Positions 17,592 to 26,000 of a stretch of DNA of 64,000 bases are shown one piece after another. Source of the stretch: Bin80 sp965215475 (GTDB lineage: Bacteria; Bacteroidota; Rhodothermia; Rhodothermales; Bin80); contig OZ244061.1 of the NCBI GenBank assembly GCA_965215475.1, positions 3,348,001 to 3,412,000 on the forward strand, given 5' to 3'. The notes under the pieces were generated by a model, which made no database searches, was not told the origin of the DNA, and worked only from the letters and a program-made list of their open reading frames with translations. A program made the translations under genes and the position numbers. Positions within the stretch are counted from its first letter, which is position 1; every line of letters starts with the position of its first letter.

Positions 17592-18930
17592 GGGTCTTCG
17601 CCCTTTATTGTGAATTAACTCATAAATTTAGGGACTTTCGAATTTTATTATTTACCTGAATTTAAAGAATCACATGCCAAACACCTCCTCCGTTGAGAAA
17701 AGCCTAGGTCTCCAGGCACCTTGGGAGATTTTAGAAGACACCTACGATGATCAAGCCCAACGAAGGACGGTAACGTTGACCTGTACCGATCCGTCTTCGT
17801 TGACCTGTCCGGAGTGTGGCAAGGTAGGTTCCTTTTATGATCTGCGTACGGAGCGGCAATGGCGCCACCTGGATACGTGTACATATCAAACGATTCTGGT
17901 TGCACGGATTCAATGTCTGGAGCATGGAGTGAAGACGGTCCGGGTTCCCTGGGCCGACGCAAGTTCCCGCTACACCCATGACTTTGAGGAGTACGTGATC
18001 GGATGGGCCAAGGAGGCAAGTCTTTTGGCGATTTCCCGCCAGTTGGGAATCGGCTGGAAGGGCATTGCCGGGATCCAACGGCGTGCGGTGGAACGGGGGA
18101 AGGCTCGAAGAAAGGAGGAGGTGGTTGCCAACATTTGTGTGGATGAGGTCGCGTACCGAAGGGGGCACAAGTACCTGACGGTTGTGTCCAATGCAGATAC
18201 GGGGAAGGTGCTGTATGTGGGACTTGGACGGGAAAAAGGCACTCTTGTGGGTTGGTATCAGCAATTATCGCCGGCTCAGTTGCAGGGAATTCGGAGTGTA
18301 AGTATGGATATGTGGCCGGCGTATATTCATGCAACCCATGCCTGCCTTCCCCATGCTGACGAGAAGATCTGTTTTGACCGGTTCCATGTCTCCAAGCACC
18401 TGGGAGATGGGGTCGATAAGGTGCGGCGACAGGAGCACAAAGAACTCCGCAAGAGTGGGAATGAGATGCTGACGGGAAGTAAATACATGTGGCTCAAAAG
18501 TCCTCCCAACATGTCCATGAAGCAGAAGAAGGCATTCCATGCGCTCCGCACCAGTACCCTACGAACGGCCCGAGCCTGGGCGATCAAGGAAACGGCTCGA
18601 AATCTATGGCATTATAAAACCCGGGGTTGGGCACGCAAGTACTGGATGAAATGGTTGAGCTGGGCCATGCGCTGCCGACTTGAACCGATGAAAAAAGCAG
18701 CTAAACTGATACAAAATCACTTATATGGAATCCTCAATGCGATCGTTCTGAAGGTGAGTAATGGCCCTGCCGAACGCATCAACAGCCGGATCAAAACCAT
18801 CAAGGTTCGTGCACGTGGATTCCGGAACAAAGACCGATTCATAGACGCAATTTACGTTCATTTGGGCGGACTGGATTTGAGCCCCAGAATCTGAAAAAAA
18901 TCAATTTCTCACAGAAAAAGCTGAAGAGCC
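17592..18930 (+). mobile_element. Second, distinct ISL3-family element
   Basis: The left end GGGTCTTCGCCCTTTATTGTGA (split here as GGGTCTTC at 17592 plus CTTTATTGTGA) pairs imperfectly with the right end, whose reverse complement begins GGCTCTTC at 18930 and continues CTTTTTCTGTGA. Both sides are flanked by ATCATGGCA (17583-17591 and 18931-18939), so an 8- or 9-base target duplication is present and the exact end is ambiguous by one base. The right duplication contains the start codon of the next gene. Confidence 0.85.
17674..18894 (+). CDS. ISL3-family transposase
   Basis: This intact 406-residue transposase has the ISL3 layout. An N-terminal zinc-binding region contains CPECGKVGSFYDLRTERQWRHLD and HGVKTVRVPWA, a helix-turn-helix part contains IGWKGIAGIQRRAVERG, and the catalytic domain contains VCVDEVAYRRGHKYLTVVSN (written in the protein as NICVDEVAYRRGHKY), SVSMDMWPAYI and the C-terminal GPAERINSRIKTIKVRARGF. 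It shares only family-level similarity with the three other ISL3 copies here, so it arrived independently. Nothing suggests inactivation. Confidence 0.92.
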   Translation: MPNTSSVEKSLGLQAPWEILEDTYDDQAQRRTVTLTCTDPSSLTCPECGKVGSFYDLRTERQWRHLDTCTYQTILVARIQCLEHGVKTVRVPWADASSRYTHDFEEYVIGWAKEASLLAISRQLGIGWKGIAGIQRRAVERGKARRKEEVVANICVDEVAYRRGHKYLTVVSNADTGKVLYVGLGREKGTLVGWYQQLSPAQLQGIRSVSMDMWPAYIHATHACLPHADEKICFDRFHVSKHLGDGVDKVRRQEHKELRKSGNEMLTGSKYMWLKSPPNMSMKQKKAFHALRTSTLRTARAWAIKETARNLWHYKTRGWARKYWMKWLSWAMRCRLEPMKKAAKLIQNHLYGILNAIVLKVSNGPAERINSRIKTIKVRARGFRNKDRFIDAIYVHLGGLDLSPRI

Positions 18931-18933
18931 ATC

Positions 18934-19452
18934 ATGGCAAACCATTTAAACAAAACGCTGGAGAGGCGCTTTAGCAATACACTGAAATTTTTACATGTTG
19001 CATCTGCTCCGCCGGCCAGAATTCTTGACTTGGGTACTCCAAATGAACTCGGCAAGAGAATGCAACATGCAGGATACGAGGTTACAAATACGGAAGGGGA
19101 TCTGGAACAGATTCATGTTCCTCTTGGAGAGAAGGCAGATTTGGTAACCGCGTTTGAGATTCTCGAGCATTTGATTTCCCCCTACAATGTTCTGCGTGCA
19201 ATTCAGGCTCCCAAATTGATTGCTACGGTACCTCTTCGTTTATGGTTTACATCCGCCTATTTTAACCCGTCTGATCCATGGGATCGGCATTTCCATGAAT
19301 TTGAGGATTGGCAGTTTGATTGGCTTTTGGAGGAAGCTGGATGGAAAATCATTCGCACCGAAAAATGGACCAGTTACGGTGCATGTACAGGCATTCGACC
19401 TCTTTTACGCCGATTCACCCCTCGATATTATGCTGTTGAGGCAACTCGGTGA
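18934..19452 (+). CDS. Class I SAM-dependent methyltransferase (short)
   Basis: The 172-residue protein has a methyltransferase-like core: ARILDLGTPNELGKRMQHAG near residues 28-47 in the position of the SAM-binding loop, an acidic end of strand 2, and DLVTAFEILEHLISPYNVL near 68-86, the usual class I 'ExLEH' signature. The SAM loop is DLGTPN rather than the common GxGxG. Its ATG lies inside the right target duplication of the IS, so the start codon is kept but the native leader, still visible at 17533-17590, is now 1.3 kb away. It was probably the fifth gene of the men operon. It is not a convincing MenG; the substrate is unknown. Confidence 0.7.
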   Translation: MANHLNKTLERRFSNTLKFLHVASAPPARILDLGTPNELGKRMQHAGYEVTNTEGDLEQIHVPLGEKADLVTAFEILEHLISPYNVLRAIQAPKLIATVPLRLWFTSAYFNPSDPWDRHFHEFEDWQFDWLLEEAGWKIIRTEKWTSYGACTGIRPLLRRFTPRYYAVEATR

Positions 19453-19602
19453 TGAAGAAGAGAGCGAGCAAGTAACCATTGATGTTCTTACCAAAAACGT
19501 CTAGAGGGTTTCAGAAAAATGAAACTGCTATACAGAGGAGAAAGCAGATCGTACACATGGTTGCACAACCCGAAGGGTATAAATATCTTCACTCAGATTA
19601 CT

Positions 19603-20712
19603 TCAATTTCGAAGTAGTTTGGCTGCGTCTGAGAGAGGTTTCCTTAAAGCCTTTTCAAAAAGAGTCATCTTTGAGACGAGCCATTCAATCATCGCCGGCC
19701 ATTCATCGTGATTCCCGCTATCAAAAGGCTTACGGTAATAGATTCTTGACGATTTCTTTTGCTCCAAGCGGTCCCAAACAAGTTTTCCGCCAAAGATTTT
19801 TTCAATTTCCTCCTTCTTTTTTTCAAGCTCGCCAAAAAGGAATTTATTTTTTTCTCGATCGTTTTCGAGCGAAAGTTCTATTCTAATCTCCTTGAGGATA
19901 AATATGAGAGTGAAGGAGCACCAAGAAACGCCTGCGCCGGCGCCCAGCCAAGAATTTTTGCCTGGGCTGACATTGTTATAAAGTGAGCAGTCAGATTTTT
20001 CAAATGATTCTAAGGTCATTTCCCAGAAACTCCGATTTAGCTTCTCCCTCTCTTTGAGTATCGCCTCGGTAGATTTTTCTTCATCTTTTTTGGCATTCAT
20101 GCCAATCATAAATTCTTCCGCTTCGGGCGTGGGTATAATCTGATCTATTTGAAGTAAAAATTCTTGGCCAAAGACATAAAGTGTCGTCTTAAAACATTGT
20201 ATAGGGATCCCTTGCCCCAGTAGCCATAATGCCGTGTTTGTCACTTCTTTTGGAAAATTAGCTGACACAAGCATCACTCGCTGGCTATTCTCCATATTTA
20301 ACTTCACTTCATTGATGTCATTTGCCTCCAAGAACTCACAGATTAAATCCTCAGCATTATGGTCTTCTCGCAAGTACTGTTGGAAGATCTTAACAATTTG
20401 AGATCTTGTTAAGTTAGCGCAATAAGATGCATACTTGAGTGCCTGCCACACCACATCCCTGCCACTGTGATCAAGCTTGTTTTCAATAATGACTAAGTTC
20501 CCGTTTTTATCTAATGCTAGCAGGTCCAATCTTTCTTTGGTTCCCGTAAAGCCATCAAATTCTTTCTGAATGATTAGGAGCTCTTCGCCCAATGCATTAG
20601 ATTCATGAGCCAGCCATTCCTGGAGATGTACTCTTTCTTTAAATCCCATTTCAGCGAAGCGTTTAGCCTGTAGGGGGAGGATTGTATTTGAAGCTTTGTC
20701 GATTTGAAACAT
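19603..20712 (-). CDS. DUF4268 protein with PD-(D/E)XK nuclease-like N-terminus
   Basis: The 369-residue protein begins with a NucS-like nuclease core: LDLLALDKNGNLVIIENK supplies D63 and the E77-x-K79 pair of a PD-(D/E)XK site, followed by WQALKYASYC. The C-terminal part (about 225-360) matches the DUF4268 layout: NRSFWEMTLESFEKSD, a strand IRIELSLENDREKNKFLFGEL, then RIYYRKPFDSGNHDEWPAMIEWL. Such proteins are usually found among defence and mobile genes and are thought to bind or cut DNA. It is on the minus strand, downstream of menC and a GmrSD-type gene. An ISL3 copy sits 35 bases upstream of its start codon and probably displaced its promoter. Confidence 0.75.
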   Translation of the reverse strand: MFQIDKASNTILPLQAKRFAEMGFKERVHLQEWLAHESNALGEELLIIQKEFDGFTGTKERLDLLALDKNGNLVIIENKLDHSGRDVVWQALKYASYCANLTRSQIVKIFQQYLREDHNAEDLICEFLEANDINEVKLNMENSQRVMLVSANFPKEVTNTALWLLGQGIPIQCFKTTLYVFGQEFLLQIDQIIPTPEAEEFMIGMNAKKDEEKSTEAILKEREKLNRSFWEMTLESFEKSDCSLYNNVSPGKNSWLGAGAGVSWCSFTLIFILKEIRIELSLENDREKNKFLFGELEKKKEEIEKIFGGKLVWDRLEQKKSSRIYYRKPFDSGNHDEWPAMIEWLVSKMTLFEKALRKPLSDAAKLLRN

Positions 20713-20747
20713 CTCAACAAGATTTTGTAGTCAGAACAATGTGTTTA

Positions 20748-22030
20748 GGTTCTATCACCATTTGTATGGAATTGATTAATTTTGGTTTCACCAAAATTAT
20801 TTTTCATGCTTGATACTTATTTAAAAAATTCAATGCATCAGTGGTTAGATTTAGATTCTTGCTGGAGTATTGATCATGTGGAAACCAATGTGAAGAAGGG
20901 GCGAGTGGATCTTTATATTTCTCATTCGGGGAAGGATCTTGTATGCCCAGATACGGGTGAGTCTGGTACCTTGTATGATCATCGTAAGAAGCGTCAATGG
21001 CGCCATCTGGATCTCTTTCATTTCAAGTGTTTTCTTCACTGTAGGATTCCCCGTGTACTGACTCCTAATGGTCCAAAGACGGTCACCATTCCCTGGGCGG
21101 CTCCATCCAGTCGAGTCACCTATGCTTTTGAATGTTTTGCCATTCGTCTGCTGAAAGCAACTAAGAATCAGACCAAAACAGCAGATCTTCTTCGGTGCGG
21201 ATTTAACCAGCTCCATCGTATTATGCACCGTGCTGTTGAACGCGGAGAGTCACGCAGATCTCTGGCAGGAATTCACCATATCAGTATTGATGAAAAGGCT
21301 CTCAAGCGCGGACATACCTATGCAACGATTGTGAGTGATTCGGATCGTGGAGTGGTCATTGATATTGGACCGGGACGGACGAAAAAAGGCACGATAGAAC
21401 TCTTAGAATGCCTTTTAGGGCAAATCAAGGATCAGATAGAGACGATATCTACGGATATGTGGAAGGCCTTCATTGGAGCGGTTGCAAAGGTGTTCCCCCA
21501 TGCCCTCATGATTCACGATCGGTTTCATTTAATCCAGTATCTCAATCAAGCCATCAATCAAGTAAGAAGGCGGGAAGTCAAACAGCATCCAGAACTCAAA
21601 GGGAGCCGATATGCACTGTTGAAAAACGAAAACAATCGTACGGAAAAACAGGAAGACATCTTCCAAGTGGTGAAGGAATCCAACCTCAATGTGAGTGTCG
21701 CTTGGCGGTTACGGGAAGATTTCAAAGCCATCTTTGAATGTGCATCGTTAAAAGAAGCGAAAGCGTATCTCAACTTATGGCTTGACGAGGTGAACGAGGC
21801 TGGTGTCAAAGAAGTCATGAAAGTTGCAGACATGTGTAAGAATCACTTTGATGGCGTCTGCAACGCATTATGGAACCGTCAGTCCAATGCAAAAGCAGAG
21901 AGGATTAATGGAAAAATTCAAGAGATCAAAACCATGGGTAGAGGATATAGAACCTTTGAAAATTTCAGAGTTGCTATTCTCTTCTTTTGTGGCGGTCTGG
22001 ATCTCTATCCACACGATTCGTGATAGAACC
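20748..22030 (+). mobile_element. ISL3-family insertion sequence, copy 2 (intact)
   Basis: The 1283-base element has the same ends as copy 1 (GGTTCTATCAC at both termini) and perfect 8-bp target duplications TGTGTTTA at 20740-20747 and 22031-22038. It lies between the DUF4268 gene start and the menC stop. Confidence 0.96.
20806..22023 (+). CDS. ISL3-family transposase (intact)
   Basis: The 405-residue protein is the undamaged version of the transposase in copy 1. It carries an N-terminal zinc-binding region (LVCPDTGESGTLYDHRKKRQWRHLD), a helix-turn-helix segment (NQTKTADLLRCGFNQLHRIMHRAVERG), the catalytic start HISIDEKALKRGHTYATIVS, ISTDMWKAFIGAVAKVFPHA with an adjacent DRFH, and the C-terminal SNAKAERINGKIQEIKTMGRG. 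The ATG at 20806 is preferred; the TTG at 20782 sits in the conserved hairpin. It should be functional and may supply transposase in trans to copy 1. Confidence 0.93.
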   Translation: MLDTYLKNSMHQWLDLDSCWSIDHVETNVKKGRVDLYISHSGKDLVCPDTGESGTLYDHRKKRQWRHLDLFHFKCFLHCRIPRVLTPNGPKTVTIPWAAPSSRVTYAFECFAIRLLKATKNQTKTADLLRCGFNQLHRIMHRAVERGESRRSLAGIHHISIDEKALKRGHTYATIVSDSDRGVVIDIGPGRTKKGTIELLECLLGQIKDQIETISTDMWKAFIGAVAKVFPHALMIHDRFHLIQYLNQAINQVRRREVKQHPELKGSRYALLKNENNRTEKQEDIFQVVKESNLNVSVAWRLREDFKAIFECASLKEAKAYLNLWLDEVNEAGVKEVMKVADMCKNHFDGVCNALWNRQSNAKAERINGKIQEIKTMGRGYRTFENFRVAILFFCGGLDLYPHDS

Positions 22031-22075
22031 TGTGTTTATTCATAGTTCTAGCTTGTTTGTTCAGTGGGTTCTACG

Positions 22076-23116
22076 TTAAGATGAATGGAGAGAAAAGATC
22101 TCTTCCATCAGAGATAGATCCAAGTCGGATTTCCGAATCAAAGGTCTATCCGTCTTTAATACAGGGTAACTCAACGGAAGTGGATCAAGGAGTACATCAC
22201 GCTCAAATAGGTCGTAGGTATCTAGGCCATGTATTTCCCCGGGAATGGTTCTTGCTAATTCGATCAGCCCCAGCATTCCGATACCAGATTCATAAGAAGA
22301 ACTGATAATGCATCGAATACCATTATCCTGCGCCTGTTTAATCCTTTTGCGGGTTCCAGTTATTCCTCCTGAGAGGGTGGGTTTGAGGACATAAACATCG
22401 GCAAATTTACGGTACTGTTTTGCACCAGGTTCACGGAGAGTTTCATCCAGTGCTAGAGGAGTATGACTGGACCGAACAAACTCCAAAAGGTTCGTTTGAT
22501 CTTTTAGCGGCTCCTCGATATAGTCAAGTGTCAAATTCCGTGTGGCATCAAGAAATGCTTGAGCAATCTGCAAGGTCCATGCCCGGTTTGCATCAATGCG
22601 GACATTTATATCAGGATTTTCACGGCAAACCGAATGTACGAATTCAAGATCTTTGTCCAGTGCCTGTCTTCCAACTTTGATCTTGACTGCTTGATAGCCA
22701 TGGAGTCTCGTTCTGAGTTCAGGATTGTTCTGATTTTGTGGACCCAATAGCTTACAGCATGCGATTGGTGCCAGTTCTGCATCTGATTGATTTTCAATTG
22801 CTGCATTGAGATTAGATTGGGCGAGGTTAAATCCAAATCGGACAGAAGGGGAGAGGTTATAGGTTCCAAGACTGAGAGATTCTATCGGAGTCTTCAGGAC
22901 TGATTTTGCGAGAGCAATTGCTTGAGATTGTACTTCGGAGGATGATTCCTTACTGAATCCCGGTAGTGGAGCAATATCTCCCCAGCCTTCGTTATTCCCA
23001 CTCTGGAAACAAATCAAAAGTCCATTCCGATACGAATAAGATCGATTCTTCCATATGATAGGATGTATCAATGGCAATTGGTACCGATAGATACTGACCG
23101 CATCGACGATGTACAT
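22076..23116 (-). CDS. menC: o-Succinylbenzoate synthase
   Basis: MenC dehydrates SHCHC to o-succinylbenzoate. The 346-residue enolase-superfamily protein shows KIKVG with the catalytic lysine pair near residue 150, DANRAW near 178 and EEPL near 202 as metal ligands, DE in LALDETLREP near 225, LKPTLSGGITGTRK near 248 and SSSYESGIG near 276. It is on the minus strand, opposite to menF-D-B-A and menE, and is bracketed by a GmrSD-type gene upstream (82 bases) and, beyond ISL3 copy 2, by the DUF4268 gene downstream. This points to a local inversion or rearranged insertion inside an ancestral men cluster. Confidence 0.92.
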   Translation of the reverse strand: MYIVDAVSIYRYQLPLIHPIIWKNRSYSYRNGLLICFQSGNNEGWGDIAPLPGFSKESSSEVQSQAIALAKSVLKTPIESLSLGTYNLSPSVRFGFNLAQSNLNAAIENQSDAELAPIACCKLLGPQNQNNPELRTRLHGYQAVKIKVGRQALDKDLEFVHSVCRENPDINVRIDANRAWTLQIAQAFLDATRNLTLDYIEEPLKDQTNLLEFVRSSHTPLALDETLREPGAKQYRKFADVYVLKPTLSGGITGTRKRIKQAQDNGIRCIISSSYESGIGMLGLIELARTIPGEIHGLDTYDLFERDVLLDPLPLSYPVLKTDRPLIRKSDLDLSLMEEIFSLHSS

Positions 23117-23198
23117 TCAGTCGTTAATTGATGTAGGTACTAATTTGTCTACTCACTGAACCTTTGCTGTCTAGTATTTGGGGCTTTTACCCTTTGAT

Positions 23199-25205
23199 TT
23201 ATTCTCCGGCTATTTCTTTATTCATATACCGCTTGAAAGATTGAATATCAGTAAAACATTTATATCCTGCTTGACTGACCGTTTGATAAGTTTCTGCAGA
23301 TTCGTTGAGTAGAACGGCCACGGAAGCACCAAGGTCTTCGGGTAATCCTTTTGGCCAAGCCAGGTCAATGATAGTTCCGCCTCCTATGCCGGATGATGAC
23401 TCTAATTCGTAGCCAAATTCTCCTCTCGGAAGTTCCTTTGATATGATCCAGTTCTGTAATTCGCTCAACTCATGCTCTTCATCAGCACTAGAAACATGAG
23501 AATGAGGTTTGACAGGTATAACCACTTGACTCACGGGCCCATCAACATCCTCTCTCTCGGCATGTCCCGGATTTAAGTTTTTCAAATACCTGTTTGTTGC
23601 ATCAGCTAAAAGTTGACGCCTAGCATCCAGGAAATCAAGGTAATTCTCAATTTTCCATAATTTCTTATCCATTGGAATCCATTGGGATTCTAATGCTCCA
23701 GGATGTTTTTCCTTGACCCAAGGAAAGTATCCGGCTTTGGCAATCTGCCGAAGGTCAGGATCTTTACTATTATCGGCAAGCTCTGGAGATGATTGCCCGG
23801 GAAATGCTACACCGAGCCATTGATTACACTCTGCGGTGAGGAAGCAGAAATTTCCCAGAGCGTTAACCTGAGGCCTTGCGTAACCCGCCTTATAAAGCCT
23901 GGCCTTTGGGAAGATATGATGCACTTGCAACTGGGAATCCTTACCTAGCATATGGGCTTTGAGCTCTATGCCATCACAAAAATTTCTAGTCCCCTCCTTT
24001 CGAGTCAACCAGTAAAGTATGGGATAGGTACGAGCTCCAATAGACCAAGAATCAAAATCGGAAGCTAAAATTCGAGATCGTCCCCATGTGACTCCGATCT
24101 CTGCAATGAGCCGCTTTATACCGTCCAATGTTCCGTCTACTAAACGTAAATCATGCCTAATTTTCGATTCCGTAGTTCCGGAAAAGCGTCCATGTATTCC
24201 TGCCTGTAGAAACCAATAGAGCATTAGATTCCATTCATCAGCATCCAGTATTTTTTGATGCTTATGCAATTCTAAATGTCGAACTAGTACAGGAATTACA
24301 AATTTGGCAAATAGCACGCGGGTATGATCAAGTCCCAGGTCATTTGAGATTTTATTCAAAACCTTATTCACATGCTTTACGGTCCTTTCAAGTCCATTTT
24401 CAAATTCTTTACGGGAGGTATTGTGCAGGTGCGTAAAAAGTGCTTCTCCATAAATGACGGCATTTACGCACCTGAGAAGCCAATCCATTGTAAAATCGAA
24501 GCCTTGGTCGTTCCAGTATTGAATATGCTCCCTCATGGTATCACGTACAGCGGGCCATTTGGCGGCAATTTTTGCAAGGGCTAGATCTCCTTTTGATAGC
24601 CTGGTACCAGCACTGTTCAAGCGATTGAATATGTCCACAACCTCGTCATTTGGTTTATGGTCATCGGAGATCTGCTCAACATGGAAATTTTTGCGAGACA
24701 AACCGACCAATCTCATTAAATTATTCATTACTTGCATTCGCAATTTCATGTCTTGAAATTGGGGATGATCTCCGAATTGTTCATTGATTAGCGTGTCTAT
24801 ATCTATACCATTTGCTTCGGCTTGCATTACCTTGGTTACATCAAACCAAAGTAGATCCCCTTTCATCTTGATTGGCTGATAAAATTCAAAGCTCTCTTCA
24901 GTAGCATGAAAGTAAAGGTCTTTGAAAGCCCGATCGTTACCATTGAAGAATTCGGGTGAAGCTCCTTTGATCACTCCATAGAGGGAGGTTACACGCTGCT
25001 GGCCATCAAGCAATAGTTCTGTCATAGCACCATCACCATCTTGCTTGGTAAGCCAAGTCAAAAGACTTCCCACCGGATGTCCCCGATAAAGTGAATCAAA
25101 CAGATTCCTCACTTGTTTTCGCCCCCAGACATATCCTCTCTGGAAACTTGGCAGAGTAAGTTTACCGGCCTCTACGTTAGCAAGAATAATGTTGATATTA
25201 GTCAT
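23199..25205 (-). CDS. GmrSD-type DUF262/HNH endonuclease (defence)
   Basis: The 668-residue protein has an N-terminal DUF262 (GmrS-like) domain with LPSFQRGYVWGRKQVRNLFDSL near 18-40 and the ParB/Srx-like LLLDGQQRVTSLYG near 64-77. A later HNH domain (GmrD/DUF1524-like) contains QVHHIFPKARL near 427-437 and NALGNFCFLT. Relatives in GmrSD systems cut modified (glucosylated hydroxymethyl-cytosine) phage DNA using NTP; the exact target here is unknown. A tail of about 120 residues follows the HNH part. The ATG at 25205 is chosen because an AGGAG lies 11 bases upstream; a GTG at 25217 is too close to it. Confidence 0.85.
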   Translation of the reverse strand: MTNINIILANVEAGKLTLPSFQRGYVWGRKQVRNLFDSLYRGHPVGSLLTWLTKQDGDGAMTELLLDGQQRVTSLYGVIKGASPEFFNGNDRAFKDLYFHATEESFEFYQPIKMKGDLLWFDVTKVMQAEANGIDIDTLINEQFGDHPQFQDMKLRMQVMNNLMRLVGLSRKNFHVEQISDDHKPNDEVVDIFNRLNSAGTRLSKGDLALAKIAAKWPAVRDTMREHIQYWNDQGFDFTMDWLLRCVNAVIYGEALFTHLHNTSRKEFENGLERTVKHVNKVLNKISNDLGLDHTRVLFAKFVIPVLVRHLELHKHQKILDADEWNLMLYWFLQAGIHGRFSGTTESKIRHDLRLVDGTLDGIKRLIAEIGVTWGRSRILASDFDSWSIGARTYPILYWLTRKEGTRNFCDGIELKAHMLGKDSQLQVHHIFPKARLYKAGYARPQVNALGNFCFLTAECNQWLGVAFPGQSSPELADNSKDPDLRQIAKAGYFPWVKEKHPGALESQWIPMDKKLWKIENYLDFLDARRQLLADATNRYLKNLNPGHAEREDVDGPVSQVVIPVKPHSHVSSADEEHELSELQNWIISKELPRGEFGYELESSSGIGGGTIIDLAWPKGLPEDLGASVAVLLNESAETYQTVSQAGYKCFTDIQSFKRYMNKEIAGE

Positions 25206-25483
25206 AGTTATTTGCACTCCTAAATGATGATATAGATATGGTAAGATACGGAATTAACTATCTCGGAGGCCAAGTCAACTCAATCTCTGGTATAGTAGGA
25301 CGGTCGTCAGATTTCCTGATCTACAGAACTATTTTTCAAGGGAGAGAAAGCGTTCCTGTCGTTTCATGTCCACAATGTATAGATCCCCAATCCATCTCTC
25401 TAGGTTTTTCACAAATCAATTGAACATCTTAAGATTTTTGGGGTATTTTACTTATTCACACACGCCATAGAGACCCCAATGCT
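25206..25483. other. Intergenic region without recognisable gene
   Basis: This stretch lies between the divergent GmrSD-type gene and a small frameshifted frame. It contains the AGGAG leader of the former near 25217-25222. I see no other conserved feature. Confidence 0.4.
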
Positions 25484-25725
25484 ATGAAACTCCGTATTGA
25501 AAAAATCGAAAAGGGTGAAAAAAAATCACACTCAGTGACAAATCTGTTTGGTGGGTATACTATCTTGATTCAGTCAAATCTATAGAATGGTTGCCGGAGG
25601 TTTTTCTCAGGCAAAAGGAAGATATGGATTCATGGACGGTATTTACCCGAACTATGTACCCGTACACCACAATTATAGAACATGTTGATTCCGGTAGGAT
25701 GGTCGGCGCAAAGAGGGCCGATTGA
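25484..25725 (+). pseudogene. Small hypothetical gene split at an A8 run
   Basis: The frame from the ATG at 25484 reads MKLRIEKIEKGEKK and then ends soon. If one A is added or re-read at the A8 run (25518-25525) the frame continues ITLSDKSVWWVYYLDSVKS and IEWLPEVFLRQKEDMDSW to a stop at 25725, giving about 80 residues. The pattern 'LSDxSVWxVxxLD...WLP' resembles small conserved bacterial proteins of unknown function. Either a broken small gene or one needing slippage. Confidence 0.35.
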
Positions 25726-26000
25726 GTGCGAATCTTTATCGACATCACGAAAAGGGTGGGATGATTGAAGAGAAAAAGTTTGAGTACGGCTAACCCCACC
25801 TAAGAATGAACAGTCTTTGAGTGACTGATGGCTTGTATCTGAGTACTCTTATTTGATTACGCTCTTGATTTCAGCGATTTTATGCGATACGATTTATAAT
25901 TTGACTGTCTTCCATAGGATGCAATATGCGTTCTGCATGCTCCCCATTAATCCAAGTCGGCTCATCAAATCTGAATCCCCGTATTATCTACCCGTGATGA

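Noticed and set aside
18934..19452. Assignment of the short methyltransferase as MenG/UbiE
   Set aside because: The protein is only 172 residues, has a DLGTPN loop and lacks the MenG signature blocks, so only a general methyltransferase call is made despite the men context.
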